Shown: one piece after another, positions 44,778 to 53,069 of the stretch | How the letters are laid out: every line of letters starts with the position of its first letter | Numbering within the stretch: position 1 is the first letter of the stretch | Source of the DNA: Sphingobacteriaceae bacterium | GTDB taxonomy: Bacteria > Bacteroidota > Bacteroidia > B-17B0 > Aurantibacillaceae | Assembly (NCBI GenBank): GCA_947453445.1 | Contig: CANGGP010000014.1 | Coordinates: 1 to 62,538 of the forward strand | DNA: 62,538 bases | Direction of reading: 5' to 3' | The notes under the pieces: model-generated | The model's input: the letters and a program-made list of their open reading frames with translations, nothing else | Told to the model about the DNA's origin: nothing | Databases searched by the model: none | Program-made: the position numbers and the translations under genes

Positions 44778-45137
44778 TTATTTTTGACTGAATTGTTGCC
44801 AATCGTCGTCCTTAAATACTTTACTGATATTTGTGCCATGCTTTTGTATTATGTACAAGCCAATTTCACTCATGCGCCAATCTGAAATGAGCGAGTGGTT
44901 GTTTTCATCATATAAATAAAGTTGCTTATAATGATGACTTTTTTCCAAGCCTATTGTTTGGCAGAGTTTTAAACAGTAATGTAAATCGGTTTCTGCCTTT
45001 TCATAAGACAATCGTGCGGTTTGACTTAATTTCAAAAGTGAAAAATGCATCAATAATTCGTGAAAGGCTATTTCATTGTCTTTCAAAACTTGCGGACAAT
45101 TGCACGCTATTTGTGTTTGCATGTTAGTTTGAAGCAT
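44778..45137 (-). CDS. Small soluble protein, unknown function
   Basis: 119 residues (a start at Met5, MQTQIACNCPQVL, is also possible). Mostly helical and polar: EIAFHELLMHFSLLKLSQTARLSYEKAETDLHYCLKLCQTIGL, then LISDWRMSEIGLYIIQKHGTNISKVFKDDDWQQFSQK. No signal peptide. No family recognised. It sits between the AI-2E and BON genes with 20-27 bp gaps, so it probably shares their operon. Confidence 0.65.
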   Translation of the reverse strand: MLQTNMQTQIACNCPQVLKDNEIAFHELLMHFSLLKLSQTARLSYEKAETDLHYCLKLCQTIGLEKSHHYKQLYLYDENNHSLISDWRMSEIGLYIIQKHGTNISKVFKDDDWQQFSQK

Positions 45138-45164
45138 GATCGTGATTGTATAATTATTTATTCA

Positions 45165-45836
45165 TTATTTAACTTGCATTTTTTCTTCCATCAACACCAT
45201 TTTGTTGTCAACACTAACAATTCCTTTGGCGCTTCGGGCAATTTCGAATACTTTTTCTTTTTGCGCCATATTGCGAACAGTTCCTGATAAGGTTACTCTG
45301 TTGTCGATTACTTGTACTATCACATTTAGATTATCATGATCGAAACCAAGTGCCAATTGCATTTCAATACCATTTTTTTCGATTGTGTCTTGTTTGTCAG
45401 CTTTAATTGTCATTTCGTTGCTCAGGCCTAAAACACCATTCAGTGATTTAATCGCCAAGAGGGCAGCTTCTTTTTGCGAATGCCATTTTAATTCTCCTTC
45501 AAGGGTTACCCAACCATTCTCAACGCGTATTTTTATTTTTTCGGCAGGTATTTCTTCGTTAGAAATAAATGCATCAACAATTGCTCTGGCAAGTTCAATG
45601 TTGCCTTTTCTTAACACATTTGTAAAATGCACCTCTATGTTCTCAACCACTGCCAATACACCATCCACACTTTTTGCTGCGCTTTCAGCTTCCCATTTCT
45701 TCACCATTGAATCAACTGTTCCGGTTAAAGTTACGATGCCGTTTTTGGCTGTCACCCCAATTTCTGAAACGCTTAGCAAGGGTTCGGCGTTAATCGCTTC
45801 TTGAACTTTTTTTTGGAGAATCTCGTTTTTTTTCAT
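45165..45836 (-). CDS. Triple BON-domain protein
   Basis: 223 residues with three BON domains of about 70 residues each (1-75, 76-148, 149-223), each with the glycine pattern (VTAKNGIVTLTGTVDSMVKKWEAESAAKSVDGVLAVVENIEV; VENGWVTLEGELKWHSQKEAALLAIKSLNGVLGLSNEMTI; VIDNRVTLSGTVRNMAQKEKVFEIARSAKGIVSVDNKMVL). BON domains bind membranes or phospholipids and are common in envelope-stress proteins. No signal peptide, so it should be cytosolic. First gene of the leftward cluster. Confidence 0.92.
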   Translation of the reverse strand: MKKNEILQKKVQEAINAEPLLSVSEIGVTAKNGIVTLTGTVDSMVKKWEAESAAKSVDGVLAVVENIEVHFTNVLRKGNIELARAIVDAFISNEEIPAEKIKIRVENGWVTLEGELKWHSQKEAALLAIKSLNGVLGLSNEMTIKADKQDTIEKNGIEMQLALGFDHDNLNVIVQVIDNRVTLSGTVRNMAQKEKVFEIARSAKGIVSVDNKMVLMEEKMQVK

Positions 45837-46075
45837 CTTGCTTTCTTTTCAGTAAAGCTAGATGCTCGGATGCGCTTATCTTTTACATGAATTGGAATTA
45901 AATTTGTAAAAAGCACAGATTTATTATTTTAATTGGTATTGCACCAATAACAATTGTTAAGCAAGCCATTTTTTATTGCTGCTTAATTTTAACGCTTGTA
46001 TGCTAACATTCGGGTTTAAAACAAACAATAATTTTCTAGCTTTACATTTTTAATTAAATAACCAATAAACTGAAA

Positions 46076-46927
46076 ATGATGAACACAAAAAAGATGATTG
46101 GCGTATTTGCCATTGCAGTATGCAGCTTGTTAAATTTTAGCGCCTCAGCGCAATTAAAAGTTCCGGCCCCAAGTCCTGCTCAAACCACCAAACAAAGTTT
46201 TGGATTAGGCGAAGTAAGTATCGAATACTCTCGTCCTTCGGTAAAAGGCCGTGTTATTTTTGGTGATGTGGTGCCATTTGGAAAAATATGGCGCACAGGT
46301 GCGAATGCTGCCACCAAAATTACCTTTAGCGATGATGTAAAATTCGACGGACATGATGTAAAAGCAGGAACCTACGCAATATACACGATGCCAACCAAAG
46401 ACGCTTGGGAAATTATGTTATACAAGGATTTAACCTTGGGTGGTAATGTTGCTGATTACAAAGTTGAGAATGAGGTTTTACGCATCAGAGTAAGGGCAAG
46501 TGTTTTAAGTTATAAGGTTGAATCTTTTACAATTAATTTTGCCGATTTAACATCAACAAGTTTAAACATTGAATTGATGTGGGAAAACACCCGCGTTGCC
46601 ATTCCTTTAACCACAGATATTGATGCAAAAATCATGAAAAACATAGAAACCAATGTGGTGAATGATAACCGTCCTTATTTTCAAGCTGCCGGTTATTATT
46701 TTGACAATAACAAAGACTTAAAACAGGCGCTAATATGGGCTACCAAAGCAACCGAACAGAATCCAAAAGCGTATTGGATGATGTTGCTGAAAGCTAAAAT
46801 TGAATACAAATTAAATGATAAAGTAGCAGGCAAAGCCAGTGCCGTAAAAACTGTTGAATTGGCCTTGGCCGATAAAAATGATGATTATGTGATGATGGCA
46901 AAAAAATTGATCGAAGCAAATAACTAA
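46076..46927 (+). CDS. DUF2911 domain protein, secreted
   Basis: 283 residues. Signal peptide ending SASAQ. The DUF2911 core spans about residues 30-185 (PSPAQTTKQSFGLGEVSIEYSRPSVKGRVIFGDVVPFGKIWRTGANAATKITFSDDVKFDGHDVKAGTYAIYTMP ... WEIMLYKD). A C-terminal TPR-like helical part follows (about 195-283, YFDNNKDLKQALIWATKATEQNPKAYWMMLLKAKIEYKLND). The function of DUF2911 is unknown; the family is abundant in Bacteroidota. Transcribed alone, ending at a strong terminator. Confidence 0.93.
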   Translation: MMNTKKMIGVFAIAVCSLLNFSASAQLKVPAPSPAQTTKQSFGLGEVSIEYSRPSVKGRVIFGDVVPFGKIWRTGANAATKITFSDDVKFDGHDVKAGTYAIYTMPTKDAWEIMLYKDLTLGGNVADYKVENEVLRIRVRASVLSYKVESFTINFADLTSTSLNIELMWENTRVAIPLTTDIDAKIMKNIETNVVNDNRPYFQAAGYYFDNNKDLKQALIWATKATEQNPKAYWMMLLKAKIEYKLNDKVAGKASAVKTVELALADKNDDYVMMAKKLIEANN

Positions 46928-46944
46928 TCAGTTTCTATTATTTT

Positions 46945-46981
46945 ACCCGGTATGTTTTAATGAAACATACCGGGTTTTTTT
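46945..46981 (+). terminator. Rho-independent terminator after the DUF2911 gene
   Basis: Perfect 13-bp stem ACCCGGTATGTTT (46945-46957) with AAACATACCGGGT (46963-46975), 5-nt loop, followed by seven T. It begins 18 bp after the stop codon. Confidence 0.92.
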
Positions 46982-46988
46982 ATGCCCA

Positions 46989-48713
46989 TTAATGAGCTGA
47001 TGGTGTGGGTTTCGAAAATTGTATGATTTTTTGCGTGATTAGTGACAACATCATCAACGTTATACAACCAATTACATTCAGCCACAAAAACGATATCACA
47101 TCGGCTATGTATACTGCAATTACAAATACTTCGGTTAACAAAGCAGCATAAAACACGGCATTTCCTTTTACTTTTTTCAAATAAAAGGCTACCAAAAAAA
47201 TGCCCAAAATGGTACCATAAAATAAGGAACCCAATATGTTCACAGCCTCTATTAAACTACCGAGTTTACTGGCAAACATAGCCGTAACGATACAAAAAAT
47301 TCCCCAAGCAAAAGTAAACCACCTTGAGGCATGGAAATAATGTTCTTCGCTTTTATTGGGAACCCACAAGCGTTTATACAAATCAACTACTGTGGTAGAA
47401 GCCAATGAATTTAAGGCTGCCGCAATACTTCCCCAGGCCGCTAAAAAAATCATGGCAATTAACAAACCAATTAAGCCTTTTGGTAAATGGTGTACAACAA
47501 AGTATAAAAAAATGTAATTGGTGTCGTTCGTATCGGCACCGCTATTCGATTTTTTAATGAGTGCAATGGCTTTTGAACGAATCAATTTTGATTCTTTTTC
47601 AAAGCCCAATAATGCATTTTGATTTTGTTTGATTTGTAAATTGTTTTTTTGATGCAAGGCTTCAACCAATTGATTGGTGTTTGTTTGTTTTAATTGGTTC
47701 AATGAATCTTGCTGTGCTTGTAATTGTAAATAGTTTCGCTGATATGGGCCCGCCAATACTTTATCAATTTGACTTTGGTTAAAGAAAATAGGGGATTGGT
47801 AAAAAAGATAGAATACAAATACCAAACTGCCAATTAATAAAATGAGGAATTGCATGGGCACCTTTACAAATCCATTCATCAATAAACCAATTCGGCTTTC
47901 ACGGCTGTTTTTCGCAGTGAGGTAGCGCCCAACTTGCGATTGGTCGGTGCCAAAATAGGAAAGCGCCAAAAAGAATCCACCAATTAAACCGCTCCAAATA
48001 TTGTATTTGTCCTTCCACCAATGTGAATCTTGAATGTCAATTTTTGTTTCAATGACTTTGAGTTTCCCCATCTTACCTGCCACATGCAATGCATCGCTAA
48101 AACTCACATTGGCAGGCAATAGGTGCACCACCATGTAACCGGCTAAAAACATACCAATGAATACAATACCCAATTGTTGTACCTGCGTATAAGTAACAGC
48201 TTTGGTACCGCCCATCACTGTGTATACAATTAAAAATCCGCCCATCACCAAATTGGTGTAATAAATGTTCCAACCCATTAAAGATGATAAAATGATTGAA
48301 GGCGCATAAATACTGATGCCTGTTGACAAAGCCCTTTGTGTTAAAAACAAAAGGGAAGCCAATGCCCTAGTTTTTACATTAAAACGTTGTTCCAAAAATT
48401 CATAGGCTGTGAATACATTTAATTTTTGGTACATGGGAATAAATGTGATGCATAACACCACCATGGCCAAGGGCAATCCAAAATAATATTGCACAAAACG
48501 CATCCCATCGGTATAGGCTTGTCCGGGTGCCGATAAAAAAGTGATGGCACTGGCCTGTGTACCCATGATGGATAATAGTATCAAAAACCAAGTCATTGAA
48601 CTGCCACTTTTAAAATAGCCATGTAAACTTTTTTCGTGATTGCTTTTGAATATGCCGTAGGCAACAACCGATAAAAGACTGACAATTAAAACAAACCAAT
48701 CGATCGTGCTCAT
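46989..48713 (-). CDS. Sodium:solute symporter (SSS family)
   Basis: 574 residues from MSTIDWFVLIVSLLSVVAYG; a longer frame upstream overlaps the small gene before it. About 13 transmembrane helices. Family marks: MGTQASAITFLSAPGQAYTDGMRFVQYYFGLPLAMVVL, AYEFLEQRFNVKTRALASLLFLTQR, YTVMGGTKAVTYTQVQQLGIVF, SYFGTDQSQVGRYLTAKNSRESRIGLLMNG. A ~90-residue polar, Gln-rich loop (about 315-400) is longer than usual. It probably imports a sugar, amino sugar or carboxylate with Na+. Its ATG overlaps the stop of the 37-codon gene as ATGA. Confidence 0.93.
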   Translation of the reverse strand: MSTIDWFVLIVSLLSVVAYGIFKSNHEKSLHGYFKSGSSMTWFLILLSIMGTQASAITFLSAPGQAYTDGMRFVQYYFGLPLAMVVLCITFIPMYQKLNVFTAYEFLEQRFNVKTRALASLLFLTQRALSTGISIYAPSIILSSLMGWNIYYTNLVMGGFLIVYTVMGGTKAVTYTQVQQLGIVFIGMFLAGYMVVHLLPANVSFSDALHVAGKMGKLKVIETKIDIQDSHWWKDKYNIWSGLIGGFFLALSYFGTDQSQVGRYLTAKNSRESRIGLLMNGFVKVPMQFLILLIGSLVFVFYLFYQSPIFFNQSQIDKVLAGPYQRNYLQLQAQQDSLNQLKQTNTNQLVEALHQKNNLQIKQNQNALLGFEKESKLIRSKAIALIKKSNSGADTNDTNYIFLYFVVHHLPKGLIGLLIAMIFLAAWGSIAAALNSLASTTVVDLYKRLWVPNKSEEHYFHASRWFTFAWGIFCIVTAMFASKLGSLIEAVNILGSLFYGTILGIFLVAFYLKKVKGNAVFYAALLTEVFVIAVYIADVISFLWLNVIGCITLMMLSLITQKIIQFSKPTPSAH

Positions 48714-48823
48714 GCAAATTGATTTGTGAAGTAGTGAAAGAAAAAAATCAGTAAAAACAAAAACAATATCAACAGACCATATGCCAAGGTCCAATGCCGA
48801 TCTTTATTTTGTTCTTCTTGCAT
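48710..48823 (-). CDS. 37-residue single-span membrane protein coupled to the symporter
   Basis: MQEEQNKDRHWTLAYGLLIL... continues as a single hydrophobic helix (residues about 12-31) with a short aromatic tail (HYFTNQFA). It starts 1 bp after the PIG-L gene's stop, and its own stop overlaps the symporter ATG by 4 bp (ATGA), so it is read in one unit with both. Some SSS symporters are known to be encoded with small membrane partners (for example DUF4212 or DUF997 proteins); this one is shorter than either and I recognise no family. Confidence 0.7.
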   Translation of the reverse strand: MQEEQNKDRHWTLAYGLLILFLFLLIFFFHYFTNQFA

Positions 48824-48824
48824 T

Positions 48825-51332
48825 TTATTGATTTTTTGGCAAAGCAATGAGGTTGCTGAATAAACGATATGCACCGGGTATGCCGGCCGGCAATTGTCGG
48901 AAAAAAACCAAACCACTGTATACAAAATTGCCTTTGCCATATTTACCAATGATTAAACTTCCTTCAGAGGCTTTTTCTTTGGGATCATTCATTGAAAAAA
49001 TTGTTTCGTAATTTTTATCTATATCGCTTGCGAAATAAATGCCGCGTTCTTGCACCCAATCATTAAAATCTTGGCTTGTTATTTCATTCGGGAAATGTAA
49101 CACAGGATGCTTTGGATTGATGAAACGCACCTCTGCATTATCGTCGGTTACCCTGTCGCGGGAAATGGTAAAAGGATATGGGCCTACTTTTGTGCCAACA
49201 GGTCCAATGCGGTTGTTTGTATTGTATTGCACGATTAAATTGCCGCCATTTTGAATGTAGTTCATTAATTTGTTGTAATGTATTTGTAGGCGTTCGTTGG
49301 TATTATAAGCACGCACACCTGTAACAATGGCTTGGTATTTAGATAAATCTTCCTTGCTTAACATTTCATCGTTTAATACAGTTACACTGTAACCAATTTG
49401 TGTGAGGCAGCTAGGCACATCGTCGCCTGCACCGGGAATATAGCCAATGTTGGTATTGGCCATTTTTACATCCAATTTTAATAACTTGGCTTCGGCATCC
49501 GATAAAATAAATTGGTAAGGGATGTGATCGTATTCAATGCGTTTAATGCTTTTCGAATAATCAATACCATCTACTTGTACAATTGTTTTAAGAATACCGT
49601 CGGTGTTTTTTTCAGAACCTGTCACAAGAACTTCGACGCTCACTTCATCACCTTTATTGGCAATTGTGAAATCAGCATTTTTAATTTGTATCGGCCAACT
49701 TTCATTGCTTTTTATTTCGCCTCTTAATTGTCCAGTTACATTGGCTTTATTGGCTTTCACAATAATATTAAATGATTTGGTTTTGTTGTCGTTAAACACA
49801 AATACTTTTTCGGACAATAGAATGGTTACCGGTGGCAGTATTTCGAGATTACGGTATACCTCTCCTTTTATGGGATCGGTTGATTTGTATACCAAAGGTC
49901 GTTCTATTTTTAAATTTAAATCTTGAATGTTAATGTTGAACGTAATTTTGTTTTGTGATTCGTTTTCAGGTAAACCAATCATGTATTTTTGTTTCACCGC
50001 ATACATGCCAATGCTGTGTTTTTCGTTGAGCCAGTATGGATTTGAATAAGGTGTGTTTTGTGCAATAATATCATGGTGTTTAAAATTGTACAAAGTATTG
50101 GCATTTAATTTTATTTGAACACTTGTGTCGACTTGGTTTAAAAAAGTGATGCTGTTTAATTTTACATCGCATTGATTTCGTGCGATGATTTGTGCCGACA
50201 TGCTTAACACTGAACCGGGTACGGTGCTGTAATCGGCACTGTTGGCTTCGGCCCACAAACCGCAACAAGCCAAAAGGATGTTTTCGCACTCTTTTAGTTT
50301 TTGTTTCTTATAGGTGATTAATAAGTCGTTATTGCTGTTTAATGCCAAAAGTTGTTTGTAAACCCAAATTAAATCACTTATTGATTTTTCTGGTTGTTGT
50401 GTGTTAAATTGGGCAATGATTTGACTGATGCGTTTAGCCAATGGTTTGGTTTCTGCAAATCGGTTCCATGTTTGATCTTGGCCTTCACACAGCTCTTTGC
50501 GTGCAGAGTCGCCTTTTATTAATTTAAAATATTCGATGGCTTCGCCGCGCAATTTGGCCGAACCAAAACCTTGGCTTTTATGCATTGAGCGGCTTTCGGC
50601 GGCAATTTCGCCATAGCTTTTTCCAAGTAAAACATTGTAAACACCAACATCAATTTTTAATTGATTGGGCGCGGTGGTGTTGGTGCCACCAAAATTAAAG
50701 GTGTTCCAAAACAAACGTCTTGCTTTCCAAACTGTAGTGTATTTTAATTGTTCAGGAAAACGTGTTGAATCGGCAGCGGCATCAATTGCTTCTTGCGCAA
50801 GCATGGCGGAGGCAGTGTGATGGCCGTGGCCCCCCTCGCCGGTGGTGGGAAAGCGGCAAATGATGACATCGGGTTTAAATTTACGAATGGTGAAAACCAC
50901 ATCCGAAAGAATACTGTCTTTGTTCCAAATGCCAAAGGTTTCTTCCGGATTTTTAGAATAACCAAAATCATTGGCCCTTGTGAAAAATTGTTCGGCGCCA
51001 TCGGTTCTGCGAGCGGCCAACAACTCTTGTGTGCGAATTAATCCCAATGCTTCACCTTGTTCTTTGCCAATGAGATTTTGTCCGCCATCACCTCTGGTAA
51101 GTGATAAATAAGCCGTACGTAAATTTTTTTCTTTTGCCAAGTAGGCCAACAAGCGTGTGTTTTCATCATCGGGATGAGCAGCTATATAGAGCGCCGAACC
51201 GGTGCAATTTAATTTTTTTAAGGCTTGTAGTATATCGGCTGAATTTTGACTGTTGGTTTGTGCAGTAAAATGTTTAAAACACAAACACAGTAGTAGGAAC
51301 GTAATTTTTTTCATGGTGCTTTTAAATTTCAT
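48825..51332 (-). CDS. PIG-L family deacetylase, secreted, multi-domain
   Basis: 835 residues. The ATG at 51332 overlaps the preceding stop (ATGA); the signal peptide proper begins at Met7 (MKKITFLLLCLCFKHFTAQ, start 51314). The PIG-L/LmbE zinc domain is N-terminal (about 30-280): AAHPDDENTRLLAYLA with the AHPDDE zinc motif, GDGGQN and GEGGHGHHTASA. An Ig-like region and a C-terminal ThuA/GATase-like segment (VTGVRAYNTNERLQIHYNKLMNYIQNGGNLIVQYNTN) follow. Enzymes of the family remove N-acetyl groups from sugars such as GlcNAc conjugates; export suggests an extracellular or periplasmic glycan substrate (inference). Downstream genes may import the product. Confidence 0.92.
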   Translation of the reverse strand: MKFKSTMKKITFLLLCLCFKHFTAQTNSQNSADILQALKKLNCTGSALYIAAHPDDENTRLLAYLAKEKNLRTAYLSLTRGDGGQNLIGKEQGEALGLIRTQELLAARRTDGAEQFFTRANDFGYSKNPEETFGIWNKDSILSDVVFTIRKFKPDVIICRFPTTGEGGHGHHTASAMLAQEAIDAAADSTRFPEQLKYTTVWKARRLFWNTFNFGGTNTTAPNQLKIDVGVYNVLLGKSYGEIAAESRSMHKSQGFGSAKLRGEAIEYFKLIKGDSARKELCEGQDQTWNRFAETKPLAKRISQIIAQFNTQQPEKSISDLIWVYKQLLALNSNNDLLITYKKQKLKECENILLACCGLWAEANSADYSTVPGSVLSMSAQIIARNQCDVKLNSITFLNQVDTSVQIKLNANTLYNFKHHDIIAQNTPYSNPYWLNEKHSIGMYAVKQKYMIGLPENESQNKITFNINIQDLNLKIERPLVYKSTDPIKGEVYRNLEILPPVTILLSEKVFVFNDNKTKSFNIIVKANKANVTGQLRGEIKSNESWPIQIKNADFTIANKGDEVSVEVLVTGSEKNTDGILKTIVQVDGIDYSKSIKRIEYDHIPYQFILSDAEAKLLKLDVKMANTNIGYIPGAGDDVPSCLTQIGYSVTVLNDEMLSKEDLSKYQAIVTGVRAYNTNERLQIHYNKLMNYIQNGGNLIVQYNTNNRIGPVGTKVGPYPFTISRDRVTDDNAEVRFINPKHPVLHFPNEITSQDFNDWVQERGIYFASDIDKNYETIFSMNDPKEKASEGSLIIGKYGKGNFVYSGLVFFRQLPAGIPGAYRLFSNLIALPKNQ

Positions 51333-52660
51333 GTTTCATTTTTTGCTTGACTATTTTTATTGTTTCTTTCTTTGATATAATATGCCAAAATACCCAAGCC
51401 AATAACCGTTATACCCATTAAAACCATTTTATAACCTGTTGAAATTAAAATGCCGAGCCACAATACAATGGCGAAGTAAATAGGTAAGGGGAAGAAGGGC
51501 ATTTTATATGGAAATTGATCGGCCGATCGTTTTTTTCGCAAAATGAGTAAGCCAATAGATTGACCGATGAATTGCACAAGAATACGCATGGCAAGTATGG
51601 CCGAGATAACGTCACTTAATCTGAATAACAAACTAAATACAAAAGCCACTGCACCCAAAGCCAATAATGAAATGTGCGGAAATTGTCGTGTGGGATGTAA
51701 TTTGGCGAATACTTTAAAAAAAGCACCATCTACCGCTGCGGCATAAGGAATGCGACTATAACCCAAAGTGGCAGAAAAAACAGAGGCAAAAGCAACCCAT
51801 AACACCAAACATGTAACGATGACTGCAGCTGTTGGTCCGGCTAATTTTTGCATAAACACTGATATCACATATTGACTGTCTTTGGCCTCTTGCCATGGAA
51901 TAACGCTGGTAACGCTAATGTTCATGGCCAGATAAAGAAAGGCGATGCCGGCAATGGATAAAAACATACTGCGGGGAATATTCTTCTGGGGATTTTTAAT
52001 CTCAGCGCCAAGGTGGCAAACGTTATAATAGCCCAAATAGCTGTAAATGCTTTTTACACCTGCAAAACCAATGGCCGCCATAAAACCGTAATTCAGTGTC
52101 AAGCCATCGTTCATGTGTTGTATGGGCTCGGTAAAATGGCCATGTGCCAATCCGCCGGCAATAATCCAAATAAGCGTAAACAAAACACCCACCCATAAAA
52201 ACACACTGATTTTACCGATGGCTTCAATTTTTCGGTACAGCAAAAGTACAATGAGAATTACTACACCGCCGCTAACGGCTTTGGCAGCAAGGGTGCTCAA
52301 AGGAAACAAGTAAGACAAATAAGCTGAAAAACCGATGGAAGCAGATGCAATGACTAAAGGGGCTTGAATCATGGTTTGCCACACAAATAAAAAACTCATC
52401 AAGCCACCGGTACCGGTATCGGCATAAGCTTCTTTTAAAAAGTTATAAGAGCCGCCGGCCTTGGGAAATGCGGCGCCTAATTCGCTCCAAACCATGGCGT
52501 CGACAAATGATAAAATGGCGCCTGCAATCCATGCGTATAAAAAGTAAGGACCATTCATCATGCCAATTACCATAGGCAAGGTTATAAATGGACCAATGCC
52601 TACCATGTCAATCATATTGATGGCGGTGGCTTGTAAAAGACCAAGACGGCGTTGCAGCAT
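51329..52660 (-). CDS. APC-family amino-acid permease
   Basis: 443 residues, about 12 transmembrane helices. N-terminal motif LQATAINMIDMVGIGPFITLPMVIG, then ELGAAFPKAGGSYNFLKEAY and GFAGVKSIYSYLGYYNVCHLGAEIKNPQKNIPRSM, all typical of amino acid-polyamine-organocation transporters. Substrate not assignable. First gene of the leftward operon; its stop overlaps the PIG-L start as ATGA. Divergent from the small Tat-type gene, with 157 bp between. Confidence 0.93.
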   Translation of the reverse strand: MLQRRLGLLQATAINMIDMVGIGPFITLPMVIGMMNGPYFLYAWIAGAILSFVDAMVWSELGAAFPKAGGSYNFLKEAYADTGTGGLMSFLFVWQTMIQAPLVIASASIGFSAYLSYLFPLSTLAAKAVSGGVVILIVLLLYRKIEAIGKISVFLWVGVLFTLIWIIAGGLAHGHFTEPIQHMNDGLTLNYGFMAAIGFAGVKSIYSYLGYYNVCHLGAEIKNPQKNIPRSMFLSIAGIAFLYLAMNISVTSVIPWQEAKDSQYVISVFMQKLAGPTAAVIVTCLVLWVAFASVFSATLGYSRIPYAAAVDGAFFKVFAKLHPTRQFPHISLLALGAVAFVFSLLFRLSDVISAILAMRILVQFIGQSIGLLILRKKRSADQFPYKMPFFPLPIYFAIVLWLGILISTGYKMVLMGITVIGLGILAYYIKERNNKNSQAKNET

Positions 52661-52738
52661 AAGCCTTAAATATATTAATATAATTTTGAATTAATGTTGC
52701 ATGGCAACACTGCTGCAGATTGTTTTAGCAAGTGGGCT

Positions 52739-52784
52739 TTGATTCATTCAAAAAAAGACTAACTTAGTTTTGTACAAGTACAAA
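52739..52784 (+). promoter_or_regulatory. Candidate promoter with overlapping palindrome
   Basis: TTG (52739-52741), a 23-nt spacer and TAGTTTTG (52765-52772), an exact TAnnTTTG box. The perfect palindrome TTTGTAC-AA-GTACAAA (52769-52784) overlaps the box, a good position for a repressor. It reads toward the small Tat-type gene at 52818. Confidence 0.45.
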
Positions 52785-52817
52785 CATTAATGGGTTTAAT
52801 CTCTAAAACATAAAGTC

Positions 52818-53066
52818 ATGCAAAACAATTCACCGCAACGCCGTGGTTTTTTAAAATTAAGTTTAACGGCACTCACCTTTGTAGGATTGGCGCCTTTGTT
52901 AACGAATACACTTGGCGAAAAGTCAAGGGGTAAAAAAATTAAAATGTTGAACGCCGATGGTAAACTGGTAGAGGTAGATGAAACTTTGGTAGCGAAATTA
53001 TCGGAGCAGCAAAAAAGGGCCAGTAACCAAGATTTGAAGGAATGGATGAACACCTCTAAAATTTAA
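52818..53066 (+). CDS. Small Tat-signal protein sharing a segment with the ferredoxin gene
   Basis: 82 residues. A twin-arginine-like start (SPQRRGFLKLSLTALTFVGLAPLL) is followed by KKIKMLNADGKLVEVDETLVAKL. The next gene's product has a closely similar block (KKVRLLSPEGKIVEVDSSMI) before its Fe-S domains. This protein looks like that front part alone, with no Cys cluster, and may be an accessory or stand-alone copy (inference). Only 3 bp separate the two genes, so they are co-transcribed. Confidence 0.75.
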   Translation: MQNNSPQRRGFLKLSLTALTFVGLAPLLTNTLGEKSRGKKIKMLNADGKLVEVDETLVAKLSEQQKRASNQDLKEWMNTSKI

Positions 53067-53069
53067 TGC

